DNA of 64,000 bases from an uncultured Desulfobacter sp. (GTDB taxonomy: Bacteria > Desulfobacterota > Desulfobacteria > Desulfobacterales > Desulfobacteraceae), in assembly GCF_963664415.1 (NCBI RefSeq), contig NZ_OY761445.1, positions 124,001 to 188,000 on the forward strand, read 5' to 3'. A model generated the notes under the pieces. That model was given only the letters and a program-made list of their open reading frames with translations, searched no databases and was not told the origin of the DNA. The position numbers and the translations under genes were made by a program. This document shows positions 8,694 through 17,179 of the stretch, piece after piece (the first letter of the stretch is position 1; every line of letters begins with the position of its first letter).

Positions 8694-9923
8694 ATGAATT
8701 TAAAAAAAATTGAGGCCCTGTTACAAAAAGGGGTAAACATCCCCAATCCTGCGACTGTGTTTATCGGTGAGGACGTTGATATTGACCGCATATCTCCGGA
8801 TGGCGTAACGCTTTATTCCGGTACCAAGCTGATCGGCGCAGAAACTCTGATCATGCCGGGAACTTTTCTTGGCTACGAAACACCGGTGACAGTCGAAAAT
8901 TGCCTTATGGGGCCAGGCACAAAGCTGCACGGCGGATACTTTCAGGATTCCGTGTTCATGGGAGATAATATTTTTGGTTCGGGCGGCCATGTGAGAAAAG
9001 GCTGTATTCTTGAAGAACAAGCCAATGCGGCCCATACAGTGGGACTTAAACAGACCATTCTTTTTCCCTTTGTCACGTTAGGCAGCCTGATCAATTTCTG
9101 CGATTGTCTCATGACCGGCGGCACTAGCCGAAAGGATCATTCCGAGGTAGGTTCATCTTTTATCCACTTCAATTATACACCGAATCAAGACAAGGCAACG
9201 CCGTCCCTGATGGGCAATATCCATCAGGGTGTGATGCTCAACCAGCGGCCGGTATTCCTCGGGGGCCAGGGCGGACTTGTGGGACCGGTCAGAATTGCTT
9301 TTGGATGTATCAGTGCCGCAGGGTCCATTATCCGGAACAGTGAACTGCGGTGCGACCGTTTGATCATGGGCGGGACAATGAGAAGTGCTTCGGTTCAATG
9401 GCGTCCGGGTATCTATACCCGGCCCGACAGAATTTTAAATGAAAACATCTACTATATTTCAGGGCTGTATGCCTTGAAGGCCTGGTATCATTTCATTCGT
9501 AGGCTTTTTACCTGGGACTGGATGTCCCAGAATCTTGTGTCAGGGCTGCAGACGAATATTGATATCTGTATTCAGGAGCGCATAAAACGGCTGGATGCAT
9601 TCGGAGATAAGCTTAAACAATCAAAAAATATTTTACTCCAAAGGGGAAAAGGGCAGGGCAGTCAGTCTGTTAATACCCATGACTTGGTTTTGGCAAAACT
9701 CTCCCAGGCGTCATCGATATTTGATCAGGCTGAAAATGATCTTAAAACGCCTGGGCCGGATGGAGAAGAATTTATACAGTACATTGAGACCAAAAGCCTC
9801 CATAACAGAAAAGATTACGTTCAATTCATTCAGAATCTTGACGAATCAATTTCGATCATGGGATCGGCATGGCTCAAAGGCATTGAAGACAGTATTGTTG
9901 ATGCGTTTGGGTTAGACGAATAA
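8694..9923 (+). CDS. Left-handed beta-helix protein, GlmU C-terminal-domain-like
   Basis: A 409-residue protein rich in hexapeptide-like turns (for example VENCLMGPGTKLHGG, VFMGDNIFGSGG, LGGQGGLVGPVRIAFG), as in the acyltransferase half of GlmU and sugar-nucleotide acyltransferases. It has no N-terminal nucleotidyltransferase domain (no LAAGxGTRM signature). About 150 C-terminal residues form a helical region unlike the beta-helix. It is 34 bp upstream of glmM on the same strand, so a role in hexosamine-phosphate or UDP-GlcNAc synthesis is likely. The precise reaction is not established. No strong ribosome site is visible before the ATG. Confidence 0.7.
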   Translation: MNLKKIEALLQKGVNIPNPATVFIGEDVDIDRISPDGVTLYSGTKLIGAETLIMPGTFLGYETPVTVENCLMGPGTKLHGGYFQDSVFMGDNIFGSGGHVRKGCILEEQANAAHTVGLKQTILFPFVTLGSLINFCDCLMTGGTSRKDHSEVGSSFIHFNYTPNQDKATPSLMGNIHQGVMLNQRPVFLGGQGGLVGPVRIAFGCISAAGSIIRNSELRCDRLIMGGTMRSASVQWRPGIYTRPDRILNENIYYISGLYALKAWYHFIRRLFTWDWMSQNLVSGLQTNIDICIQERIKRLDAFGDKLKQSKNILLQRGKGQGSQSVNTHDLVLAKLSQASSIFDQAENDLKTPGPDGEEFIQYIETKSLHNRKDYVQFIQNLDESISIMGSAWLKGIEDSIVDAFGLDE

Positions 9924-9957
9924 TTAAAATAAATCAAAAGCTAGGATAACCATTTTA

Positions 9958-11295
9958 ATGGGACAGTTATTTGGAACAGATGGTATACGGGGCAGGGCAA
10001 ACGCCTACCCCATGACATGCGAGTTGGCCATGAAAACAGGCCAGGCTGTGGGCATTTTAACGCAAAAGTCTTCCAACAGATGCGTAATCATCGGACGGGA
10101 TACCAGGGTTTCGGGCCAAATGCTTGAATCTGCACTTGCAGCAGGGATTGCTTCGGTCGGTGTTGATGTAATGATAGCAGGTGTTATTCCCACCCCCGCA
10201 GTAGCGTATCTGAGCAGTACCATTGAATCCTGCGGCGCCGGTATTATGATCTCAGCCTCCCATAATCCCTATTATGATAACGGCATTAAGATTTTCCAAA
10301 AGGGTGGCATTAAATTATCCGATGACCAGGAGGTTGGCCTTGAAAAAATGATTCTTGGCCCGTCCCTTGATCTGCCTTCTAAAATTGGTCTCATCTCACC
10401 TGCCAATGACGCCCAAACTCAGTATGCCCAATTTCTGGTTAAAAAGTTTAATTTTCAAAACACCCCTAAAAAACTCAAATTGGTTATCGACACGGCCAAT
10501 GGCGCGGCCAGTTTTTGTGCCCCCCAGGTGTTTAACTCTGAGATTTTTGACGTAAGTTTTAGCCATAACCAGCCAAACGGCACTAACATCAATGATGAAT
10601 GCGGCTCCCAGCATACCCAAAATTTAAGTGATCAGGTTAAAAAAATAAACGCAGATCTTGGCCTTGCCTTTGACGGTGATGCCGATCGTTTGATTGCCGT
10701 GGATGAAACAGGCCGGCAGATAACCGGAGATACCTTGCTAGCTGTTCTGGCGGGATTTGCAAAACAAACCGGAAAGCTTGGTAACAATATTGTTGTCAGT
10801 ACAGTCATGAGTAATGTGGGGTTTGGCAATGCATTGGCTCAATTGGGTATTGCGCATGAAATAACAGGTGTTGGGGATAGGAAAGTATTGGAGCGCATGA
10901 AAAAAACCGGTGCTCTGTTGGGGGGAGAAGATTCGGGTCACATTATTTTTCTGGATGAACAGACCACAGGCGATGGGTTATTATCTGCATTAAAGCTCAT
11001 CGAGGTGATACTGGAGACCCAAACGCCATTATCCGAACTTGCTGAGATTATGACTGTTTACCCCCAAGTCTTGATCAATGTTGAAGTGGACGCATCCAGA
11101 CCGGATTTTATGAAAGTCCCCATGATTTCAGAGACCATTAAAGAAGTTGAATCACAACTCGGCAGCCAGGGCAGGGTGCTTGTACGGTATTCCGGGACAC
11201 AACCCTTGCTCAGGGTAATGGTCGAAGGTCCTGAAGAAAATTTAACCCGTCAATGCTGTGAGAAGATCTGCGAGGCCATAAGAAAGTACTTATAA
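9958..11295 (+). CDS. glmM: Phosphoglucosamine mutase
   Basis: Converts glucosamine-6-phosphate to glucosamine-1-phosphate on the way to UDP-GlcNAc for peptidoglycan and LPS. The N-terminal GTDGIRGRAN, the phosphorylated Ser101 in ISASHNP, the metal loop DGDADR (239-244), the sugar-binding GGEDSGHI and the phosphate-binding RYSGTQPLLRVMVEG near the C-terminus are all present. At 445 residues it is full length. It follows the beta-helix gene by 34 bp and is closed by a strong terminator. Confidence 0.95.
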   Translation: MGQLFGTDGIRGRANAYPMTCELAMKTGQAVGILTQKSSNRCVIIGRDTRVSGQMLESALAAGIASVGVDVMIAGVIPTPAVAYLSSTIESCGAGIMISASHNPYYDNGIKIFQKGGIKLSDDQEVGLEKMILGPSLDLPSKIGLISPANDAQTQYAQFLVKKFNFQNTPKKLKLVIDTANGAASFCAPQVFNSEIFDVSFSHNQPNGTNINDECGSQHTQNLSDQVKKINADLGLAFDGDADRLIAVDETGRQITGDTLLAVLAGFAKQTGKLGNNIVVSTVMSNVGFGNALAQLGIAHEITGVGDRKVLERMKKTGALLGGEDSGHIIFLDEQTTGDGLLSALKLIEVILETQTPLSELAEIMTVYPQVLINVEVDASRPDFMKVPMISETIKEVESQLGSQGRVLVRYSGTQPLLRVMVEGPEENLTRQCCEKICEAIRKYL

Positions 11296-11321
11296 TCGGG
11301 TATATCAAAATAGAAAAACAA

Positions 11322-11372
11322 CAAAAAAAGCCCCGGAACAACAATGAATTTTGTTCCGGGGCTTTTTTTTAA
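11322..11372. terminator. Bidirectional rho-independent terminator
   Basis: A GC-rich stem (AGCCCCGGAACAA paired with TTGTTCCGGGGCT) has an A-run on its left and a T-run on its right, so it can stop transcripts from both glmM and the convergent Bax-inhibitor-1 gene. Confidence 0.92.
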
Positions 11373-11394
11373 AAATAAGGCTTAAATCAAAAAT

Positions 11395-12102
11395 TTAGTC
11401 TCTTGCTACGCCAAGGAGGCTGAGTAAATGAACGAATAATCCCATAAAATCAAGGTAAAGACTTAAAGCCCCAAGAATAGCACCTTTGCGGACCATGGCA
11501 CCTGTTGCATCCATGGGAAGGGTAACGGCCATTGATTTCAGTTTCTGAGTATCATAGGCGGTAAGACCTGTGAACAAAACAACCGCAATCATGGAGATAA
11601 TGGTCTGCATTGCCGAGCTATGGATAAACATATTTACAACCATGGCAATAATTATACCGATCAGGCCCATCATCAGAAACTGGCCCATACTGGTAAGATC
11701 TTTTTTTGTTATCATGCCGTAAACGCTTGCGGCACCAAAGGTTGCAGCGCAGATAAAAAAGGTTGAAGCAATGGATGCCTGGGTATAAATCATAAAAATT
11801 GGGGCAAGACAGACACCGTAAAGAACGGTCAAACCCACATATAGACCTGTTGCCGTGCTTGCCTGCATTTTTTGAATTCGGGCACTGATAAATCCACACA
11901 TAACAATAAGGCCTATAAACAATACCCAGGGCATGATTGGATTACCGTATACGGCCTGCATCATGGCAGGGCTTTCAGATACAAAATATGAGGTCAGACC
12001 GGTGGCGGCAAGGCCAATGGCCATCCAATTGTATGTGCTTCTGATAAACGCATTAACCCGGGTCATTACCCCGGTCTGTTGATATGAAAGATTTGTGTTC
12101 AT
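11395..12102 (-). CDS. Bax inhibitor-1 / YccA family membrane protein
   Basis: A 235-residue polytopic inner-membrane protein with about seven hydrophobic helices. The N-terminal region FIRSTYNWMAIGLAATGLTS and the C-terminal AYDTQKLKSMA followed by ALSLYLDFMGLFVHLL are typical of the BI-1/TMBIM family. Family members conduct calcium or protons, or interact with FtsH (YccA). The role here is unknown. It is monocistronic with an AAAGGAG ribosome site and its own terminator. Confidence 0.9.
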   Translation of the reverse strand: MNTNLSYQQTGVMTRVNAFIRSTYNWMAIGLAATGLTSYFVSESPAMMQAVYGNPIMPWVLFIGLIVMCGFISARIQKMQASTATGLYVGLTVLYGVCLAPIFMIYTQASIASTFFICAATFGAASVYGMITKKDLTSMGQFLMMGLIGIIIAMVVNMFIHSSAMQTIISMIAVVLFTGLTAYDTQKLKSMAVTLPMDATGAMVRKGAILGALSLYLDFMGLFVHLLSLLGVARD

Positions 12103-12385
12103 TGCAGCTCCTTTCCTTTTTATTTCGAGTTAGTCAGGTTAAACGATCAGAATCCGATATTGTTTAGGTTAAAGATAATATAACACGGGTAGGAAAGATT
12201 TCAATATTACATTTTGATTATACAAATCAGTTGGATATGAAACTCAATAAAACAAAAGTTTACATAATATATATTATCAGACCTTAGAGGTGGAGAAGAT
12301 AGGGTGGAAAAGCAAGGGTTATAGTTAACCTTAAATAAATTAGCGGAGGGTCAATCTTAAGCTAATAAGCCGCCCAAAAAAGAAA

Positions 12386-12460
12386 ATCCTTAATGGTGCC
12401 AGCCATTAAGGATCTCCCAGAAGCCTTGGGCTTCTTAATATGAATTACATGTTAAGAAGC
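12386..12460 (+). promoter_or_regulatory. Three overlapping hairpins in the leader before the relaxosome island
   Basis: Within the 428-bp spacer 12103-12530 three stem-loops occur in a row. The first is ATCCTTAATGG/CCATTAAGGAT (12386-12396 with 12403-12413), perfect. The second is AGAAGCC/GGCTTCT (12419-12425 with 12429-12435). The third is GCTTCTTAA/TTAAGAAGC (12430-12438 with 12452-12460). The second and third share the GCTTCT strand, so they cannot form together. Possible roles are an attenuator-like switch, a protein-binding site or part of a transfer origin. The function is not shown by sequence. Confidence 0.5.
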
Positions 12461-12530
12461 TAACTCAACGAATAGAGTTTGTCAAGCTTACAGGTGTAGT
12501 ATTTTCTTTTTTTCGGCTCGAAAGGAAAAT

Positions 12531-13686
12531 ATGAATTACAGTTTGATATCGCATGGTTATGCGAATGATCTGGATCTATGGTTCCCGAAAATAACAATAA
12601 ATGGGGGCAAAATGCCGGCAGGTGTACAAAATACATTTAGAGCTATGATTAGATGTGCGGTTGGTAAGGACCATGCTTTTTGTGAACATGGGTACATTAG
12701 CCAACCGGACAAATGTATGCTATCGGACCATTGAAAGACATATCAAGACCCTCAAAGAAGCCAAGTTGATCACCGCTGTCAAAGAGGAAATTAACGGCTG
12801 GACAGAGACCGTGTATTATTTTCTTGCTCATCCTGCAATCGGTAAATTCAGAGAATTACGGTCCGGCAAAGCAAAACTTGAACAGTCAAAGTCGGTTGAA
12901 GAACCCAAACAAAGTCTGACAGAAAAGGCTTCAGAACCAGAAAATAGCCACCTGGAGCTTGATCACGCGTGTCATGCTGCGGATCGACAAAATGTCGGCA
13001 ATTTGTCGGATCATACCTTTGATAGATTATATAAGAATACTCCCCCCCTACCCCACTATTCAGAATCAGTTCAAGACCGCCAGGAGCCTGCCACCTGGGC
13101 AAAAATCAGAGAGAGTATTATTTCGAAAGACGAGCTAAATTTAGCGGCCAAGTATCTTCCCTGCCTGGTGGCTCAAATCGAGAACGGCAGTGTAATCCTG
13201 TCAGGGCCAAACAAAATAGCATTACAAAGAATCGAAAAACATTACGGTCAAACCCTCAAAGATAATTTTTCTTTTTTTGGCGTTAAAACCATTGTCTTTG
13301 ATGTCTATTCGGAAGAACTCCAAAGAAAAAAAGATGAAGAACAAAAGCGGCAAGACCATCTACAGCTGCAGCATCAGAAGGAAAAGCAGCAAAAAATTTT
13401 GGCTGAAAAACAGCGGCAGGAAGCTGAATTAGATAGCTTACCCCTCAAAAAACAATTCGATGTGGTTTTAAGTCAATACCCCCGACAAACCGGGCAATGG
13501 CAAGCCTGGATGAATTTTAAAAAACTTGTTCGGGCCGGAGAACTGCCAAAAACATCAAAACTTTTACAAATCATTTTAAAAAATAAGATGTCCCATGACT
13601 GGCAGCGGGATAATGGCCGCTGGATACCGGGACTATCAAAATTTTTGAAAGAAAGAAGATGGTTAGATTATGGAGAATGGACCTAA
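12531..13686 (+). pseudogene. Replication-type winged-helix protein, frameshifted
   Basis: The frame opened at 12531 (after AAAGGAAAAT) carries the first half of a wHTH_36-type domain and runs to a stop at 12734. The remainder continues one frame over as TLANRTNVCYRTIERHIKTL, open to 13686. Deleting one G of the GGG at 12690-12692 joins both into one protein of about 384 residues. The centre has a DnaA-domain-I-like stretch (VILSGPNKIALQRIEKHY), then a long Gln/Lys/Glu coiled coil, then a C-terminal W-rich module (GRWIPGLSKFLKERRWLD) seen in plasmid and phage replication proteins. An independent start at 12655 is possible but would delete half the DNA-binding domain. It heads the TraK-TraL-TraM cluster. 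Confidence 0.65.
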
Positions 13687-13882
13687 GCCCTCATGTAAAA
13701 GTCAGTACCTTGCTATCCATGAAGAAACCCAAACACTGCTTAAGCAGGGTTATACGATCAAAGCTGTGTATGATTATTTCTTCAAAAAGGGTGTGATTCA
13801 TATGTCATATAATTCCTGGACTAAAATATTAAAAAATTACCATAAACCCTTCCCTTTTACACAAAAGAAAGACGAATTATGA
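13670..13882 (+). CDS. TraK-like relaxosome protein, copy 1
   Basis: A basic 70-residue protein resembling the short oriT-binding TraK of IncP plasmids: YLAIHEETQTLLKQGYT, then KAVYDYFFKKGVIHMSYNSWTKIL, matching the family pattern of a long helix, a GYS/T turn and a final aromatic-rich repeat. In IncP systems TraK wraps oriT DNA. The start overlaps the end of the preceding frame by 17 bp and its stop overlaps the next start (ATGA). It is a tandem paralogue of the following gene. The assignment rests on pattern recall, not a search. Confidence 0.6.
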   Translation: MENGPKPSCKSQYLAIHEETQTLLKQGYTIKAVYDYFFKKGVIHMSYNSWTKILKNYHKPFPFTQKKDEL

Positions 13883-14217
13883 AACCTTCATGTAAAAGTC
13901 AATATCTGGCTATCCACGACGAGGCAAACGCTTTGTTTTCAAAGGGTTACTCAAAAAAGACCATATATGATCATTTTATTGAAAAAGATAAGATTCATAT
14001 GTCGTATGTGGCCTGGGCAAAAATTATGGAAAACCACGATCAGAGGTTTCCCTTCGGTCAAAAAAAAGCCCCAAAAGAAAAAAACATCCGTCAAAGTCAA
14101 GGCAAATTACGGGGTAAATTCAGCCATTCAAACGATCCTTACCCGCCAGAAACAGACGTTGTTGAGGAAGAAAAAGAAAATGAAAAACCGTTTACCCTAA
14201 TTAAAAAGGGAGAATAA
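13879..14217 (+). CDS. TraK-like relaxosome protein, copy 2
   Basis: 112 residues. The first 55 are clearly duplicated from the preceding gene (KPSCKSQYLAIHDEANALF, then KGYSKKTIYDHF and HMSYVAWAKIMENH). They are followed by a Lys- and Glu-rich low-complexity tail absent from copy 1. It overlaps copy 1 through ATGA, so translation is coupled. By analogy with IncP TraK it would bind a transfer origin. Two divergent tandem copies suggest a heteromeric complex or a recent duplication. Confidence 0.6.
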   Translation: MKPSCKSQYLAIHDEANALFSKGYSKKTIYDHFIEKDKIHMSYVAWAKIMENHDQRFPFGQKKAPKEKNIRQSQGKLRGKFSHSNDPYPPETDVVEEEKENEKPFTLIKKGE

Positions 14218-14274
14218 CCCTAATTTTTGAGTAGCCCTAAAACAGAGCATTATTTTTTTGGGGGGAGATTAACA

Positions 14275-15438
14275 ATGAATATGGAAATAGAAAAACAAAA
14301 AATTAATATTACAGCCGTAGATGGCAAATTGGTGGTTTCATCTATGATGGTGGCTGAGCACTTCAATAAAAACCATAAGGATGTGTTACGTAAAATTCGT
14401 CAAATCCTATCAGAGTTGCCCGAAAATACGGAGGATTTTAGCGGGGTAAATTTTTCTCCCGCTGAATATATTGATGAACAAGGAAAACCTCGGCCTGCTT
14501 ATAACCTTACTCGTGATGGATTTCTTCTGCTTGTTATGGGCTTTACCGGCAAAAAGGCTATGGCCTGTAAATATGCTTATATCAATGCCTTTAACGCCAT
14601 GGAAAAGGCTCAGAAAGACAAATTATATTTAAAAGCCGCATTACAAATCCCAATAGAAAGCGATCTGACAGTTTTATTGCCCACCGGCGAGTTCGGCATT
14701 TCAAGCTGGAAACTGGCCAAGGAAATTGACCAGCCCCACAAAGCCTTGATGACAAAAATTCAATATTTGGATGTCCCTACCCTATTTAAGGCAGAGAATT
14801 TTATTCCAATGGGACATGTGGAAGATCACGGCCCAAGAGTTGACGGGTACGGGATCACTTTGGCCGGCCTTGGCATGATGGGTCATATCTTTCGCAGTCA
14901 GGTGGCCAGGGAAGCTCAATTAAAGGGATACGAACAGTTAAGGGCTGTCAACTCCTCAAAAGAGATGGGAGATACTGCTCACACCCAACCGGTCCAAAGT
15001 GTGATCCCTCGGTTTCAGCGGGCCAATGTTTCAGAAAAAAAGATGCTTGCGCTTAAAGGTTTAATTTCGATCTGGGCATGGATTGAAAATACCACCCCTG
15101 AAAAACTTGAAGCTGAGCTATGTGCCTACATGCAGATAATGAACCTAACGGGCATCACAACCTCAAGTTATGAAAACGCCATGGAATACATCTGGTCAGG
15201 GATACAAACCCTGCAAAACGACTTTATAGATCTTTGTACTGAAGATGAATTGCAGCCTTTAAGGGGACTGTTTGATTTCATGGCATATTACGAGGACAGG
15301 ATAAGCTATGAATTTTTATTCAACAAATTCAAAAAAGAACACCGGTTGGAAGATTTCACCAAAGTTTCCAAGAAAGATTTTCAAAAAAATCATAATGTTG
15401 GCCTGGGGCACCATGTATGCCATGTGCCTTGGCGATAA
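14275..15438 (+). CDS. Rha-family phage regulatory protein
   Basis: About 387 residues from the ATG at 14275, which has a GGGGGGAG ribosome site. An in-frame TTG at 14227 is less likely. The N-terminal third is a pRha domain: VVSSMMVAEHFNKNHKDVLR, then YNLTRDGFLLLVMGFTGKKA and AYINAFNAME. A second, weaker repeat of the same layout follows (LPTGEFGISSWKLAKEI, then YGITLAGLGMMG). The C-terminal half is helical and unassigned. Rha proteins interfere with phage growth in some hosts and are carried by phages and satellites. Here the gene splits the traK and traL genes, which suggests it inserted into a transfer operon. Confidence 0.75.
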   Translation: MNMEIEKQKINITAVDGKLVVSSMMVAEHFNKNHKDVLRKIRQILSELPENTEDFSGVNFSPAEYIDEQGKPRPAYNLTRDGFLLLVMGFTGKKAMACKYAYINAFNAMEKAQKDKLYLKAALQIPIESDLTVLLPTGEFGISSWKLAKEIDQPHKALMTKIQYLDVPTLFKAENFIPMGHVEDHGPRVDGYGITLAGLGMMGHIFRSQVAREAQLKGYEQLRAVNSSKEMGDTAHTQPVQSVIPRFQRANVSEKKMLALKGLISIWAWIENTTPEKLEAELCAYMQIMNLTGITTSSYENAMEYIWSGIQTLQNDFIDLCTEDELQPLRGLFDFMAYYEDRISYEFLFNKFKKEHRLEDFTKVSKKDFQKNHNVGLGHHVCHVPWR

Positions 15439-15491
15439 AGCCGGATGCTGCAAAGCAAGCTGCATCCATAACCAATTATAAAGGGGAAAAA

Positions 15492-16229
15492 ATGGCATCA
15501 ATAAATATGATCCTGCAGGGCAAGGGCGGTGTTGGCAAAAGTTTTACAGCCAGTCTTTTAAGTCAATATCTGGTTGATAGAGACCAGTTGCTGGCTTGCC
15601 TGGACGCTGATCCGGTTAATGCAACCCTGACAGCCTACGAAGCATTAAAGGCGACCAAGATAGAAATCATGGAAGGTGATTCCATTAACAGCCGTTTGTT
15701 TGACACGATGATAGAAAAATTGATCCAGCTGCCGGATGAGGCATTTGCTGTTGTTGACAGCGGTGCCAGCACATTTGTCCCCCTGGCTGCCTACATGTCG
15801 GAAAATAATGTTGCCGAATTTCTAAAAGACAGCGGCCACAACCTTACGCTGCAAACCTTGATCACTGGCGGCCAGGCCGAGGGAGATACCATCCAGGGAC
15901 TTGCATCGCTAATGGACGGTTTTCCAGACACCCCCATAACAATATGGGTAAACCCTTTTTTCGGCCAAATTGATTTTGAAGGCCACAAACTGGCAAAGGC
16001 CAACCGAGACCAGGGAGGTACCACCATTGTTTTGCCCACGTATAAAAAAGAGACCTTTGGCTATGATCTGGAGCTGATGCTCAAGTCTCGCTTGACATTT
16101 GCCCAGGCAATCAATTCCGGCAAATTCAATGTTATGGCTAAGCAGCGGCTTAAAATCGCCAGGGATGAAATCTGGAACATCCTGGATGAATCCGGCCTGA
16201 TCATTGAGGCCCAGGAACAGCAGGAATGA
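15492..16229 (+). CDS. traL: TraL-like ParA-family ATPase (conjugal transfer)
   Basis: 245 residues with a deviant Walker A QGKGGVGKS (residues 9-17) and the sequence progression of IncP TraL: DADPVNATL, then EIMEGDSINSRLFD, then VVDSGASTFVPLAAY, TGGQAEGDTIQG and finally AKQRLKIARDEIW. The start at 15492 is chosen over an upstream in-frame ATG (15417) because AAAGGGG lies just before it and the protein then begins as the family does. IncP traL lies next to traK and traM. The exact role of TraL in transfer is poorly known. Confidence 0.8.
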   Translation: MASINMILQGKGGVGKSFTASLLSQYLVDRDQLLACLDADPVNATLTAYEALKATKIEIMEGDSINSRLFDTMIEKLIQLPDEAFAVVDSGASTFVPLAAYMSENNVAEFLKDSGHNLTLQTLITGGQAEGDTIQGLASLMDGFPDTPITIWVNPFFGQIDFEGHKLAKANRDQGGTTIVLPTYKKETFGYDLELMLKSRLTFAQAINSGKFNVMAKQRLKIARDEIWNILDESGLIIEAQEQQE

Positions 16230-16417
16230 AAAACAGAATCCAGGCAGAAATAGCCAAAAGGCACAAAATGACAGTCTCTGACAATGATCCTGTCTGGATC
16301 GTTGCCACTGTGTGTGAACTTATGGCCGAAGAATACTCACAAAAACTTTCTGACCAGCAAGAAATTCTTGCAGAAAAATTTAAAGAAAGAATCAAGGAGG
16401 TGAACAAAAAAATTTAA
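16226..16417 (+). CDS. TraM-like small conjugation protein
   Basis: A 63-residue helical protein overlapping the traL stop through ATGA. The layout AEIAKRHKMTVSDNDPVWIV followed by a long charged helix (QEILAEKFKERIKEV) matches the short TraM of IncP-like plasmids. With the TraK copies and TraL it completes a K-L-M relaxosome accessory set. The relaxase TraI and TraJ are absent from this window, so the island looks partial or its other half lies elsewhere. Confidence 0.6.
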   Translation: MKNRIQAEIAKRHKMTVSDNDPVWIVATVCELMAEEYSQKLSDQQEILAEKFKERIKEVNKKI

Positions 16418-16444
16418 TTTTACCAGAAAAAAATATTCTTAATA

Positions 16445-16508
16445 GAGCAGACTACCTCCAAAGCAAGGTCCATTTTCCGGGTGGAAGACACCCCCAGACT
16501 GTCCCTGT
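16445..16508 (+). repeat. Dispersed extragenic repeat, copy A
   Basis: About 64 bp beginning GAGCAGACTACC and ending GACTGTCCCTGT. The same ends and spacing occur in reverse orientation at 56397-56459, with a divergent centre. The shared outer ends with a variable core suggest a dispersed extragenic element. Confidence 0.6.
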
Positions 16509-16590
16509 AATTCAGGTGTGTTGAAAAACATTATAAATCTGATTGTGCCATTGATGACTCTATATTCAGGAAACTGATTGTTAGAATCAA

Positions 16591-16863
16591 TTAGGCGTTT
16601 GAGGGGTTTTCAGCAATTCCGTTTTTCCATAATTCATATTCACTAATATCAATCATATCATTCCAATATACAGCATATCCTCCTGGCTCCACTTTAACGT
16701 TTCTGAAAAATGCCTGATTTTTAAGAGGTGAAAACATTTCATTAGTTAACAGCCTGCTGATATTGTATTTTTTTACCTCTCCGTTAACAAATGTAATAAC
16801 GAGAGTATTTTGATCTGCCACGACTGCCGTTTTTATTTTAGGTACAATCATTTTTAAAATCAC
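16591..16863 (-). CDS. DUF2442 family protein
   Basis: A 90-residue small protein. The FVNGEVKKYNISRLL stretch and the closing GGYAVYWNDMIDISEYELW are diagnostic of DUF2442. Its start overlaps the stop of the upstream DUF4160 gene by 4 bp, so the two are translated together. This two-gene arrangement recurs on chromosomes and mobile DNA and is often suspected to be a toxin-antitoxin-like module, but no activity is proven for this pair. Confidence 0.85.
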   Translation of the reverse strand: MILKMIVPKIKTAVVADQNTLVITFVNGEVKKYNISRLLTNEMFSPLKNQAFFRNVKVEPGGYAVYWNDMIDISEYELWKNGIAENPSNA

Positions 16864-17108
16864 TCCAAAGGTGGTAATTTTTTAAATTCTTGAGTTTCCC
16901 AGATTGTCTTTAATTCAGCTTGATATTTCTCAGCCCATTCCAAAACTAATTTCCTGGCCCTTGGCGGAAGATCCCCTTCAATCACGTTTAAAGAGTTGAT
17001 ATCGAAAAGTGCAAGGTATTCACCATACACAGCATGAAAGTGTGGTGGTGGATGGTCCCCAAAAAAGAGTTTGATAATGATCCCGTAAAACCTCGTAATT
17101 TCCGGCAT
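16860..17108 (-). CDS. DUF4160 family protein
   Basis: An 82-residue protein with the family signature ITRFYGIIIKLFFGDHPPPHFHAVYGEY. The Pro/His-rich stretch is nearly invariant in DUF4160. It is the first gene of a coupled pair with DUF2442, overlapping by 4 bp. The function is unknown. Confidence 0.87.
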   Translation of the reverse strand: MPEITRFYGIIIKLFFGDHPPPHFHAVYGEYLALFDINSLNVIEGDLPPRARKLVLEWAEKYQAELKTIWETQEFKKLPPLE

Positions 17109-17179
17109 TGCAACGTCCTGTCTTTATGTTAACCGTTTTCGGTAATGATACCGCAAAAAAATCTCTTTTTTAATATACC

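Noticed and set aside
12690..12692. Programmed ribosomal frameshifting in the replication-type gene
   Set aside because: No slippery heptamer or downstream pseudoknot is apparent. A simple one-base indel explains it.
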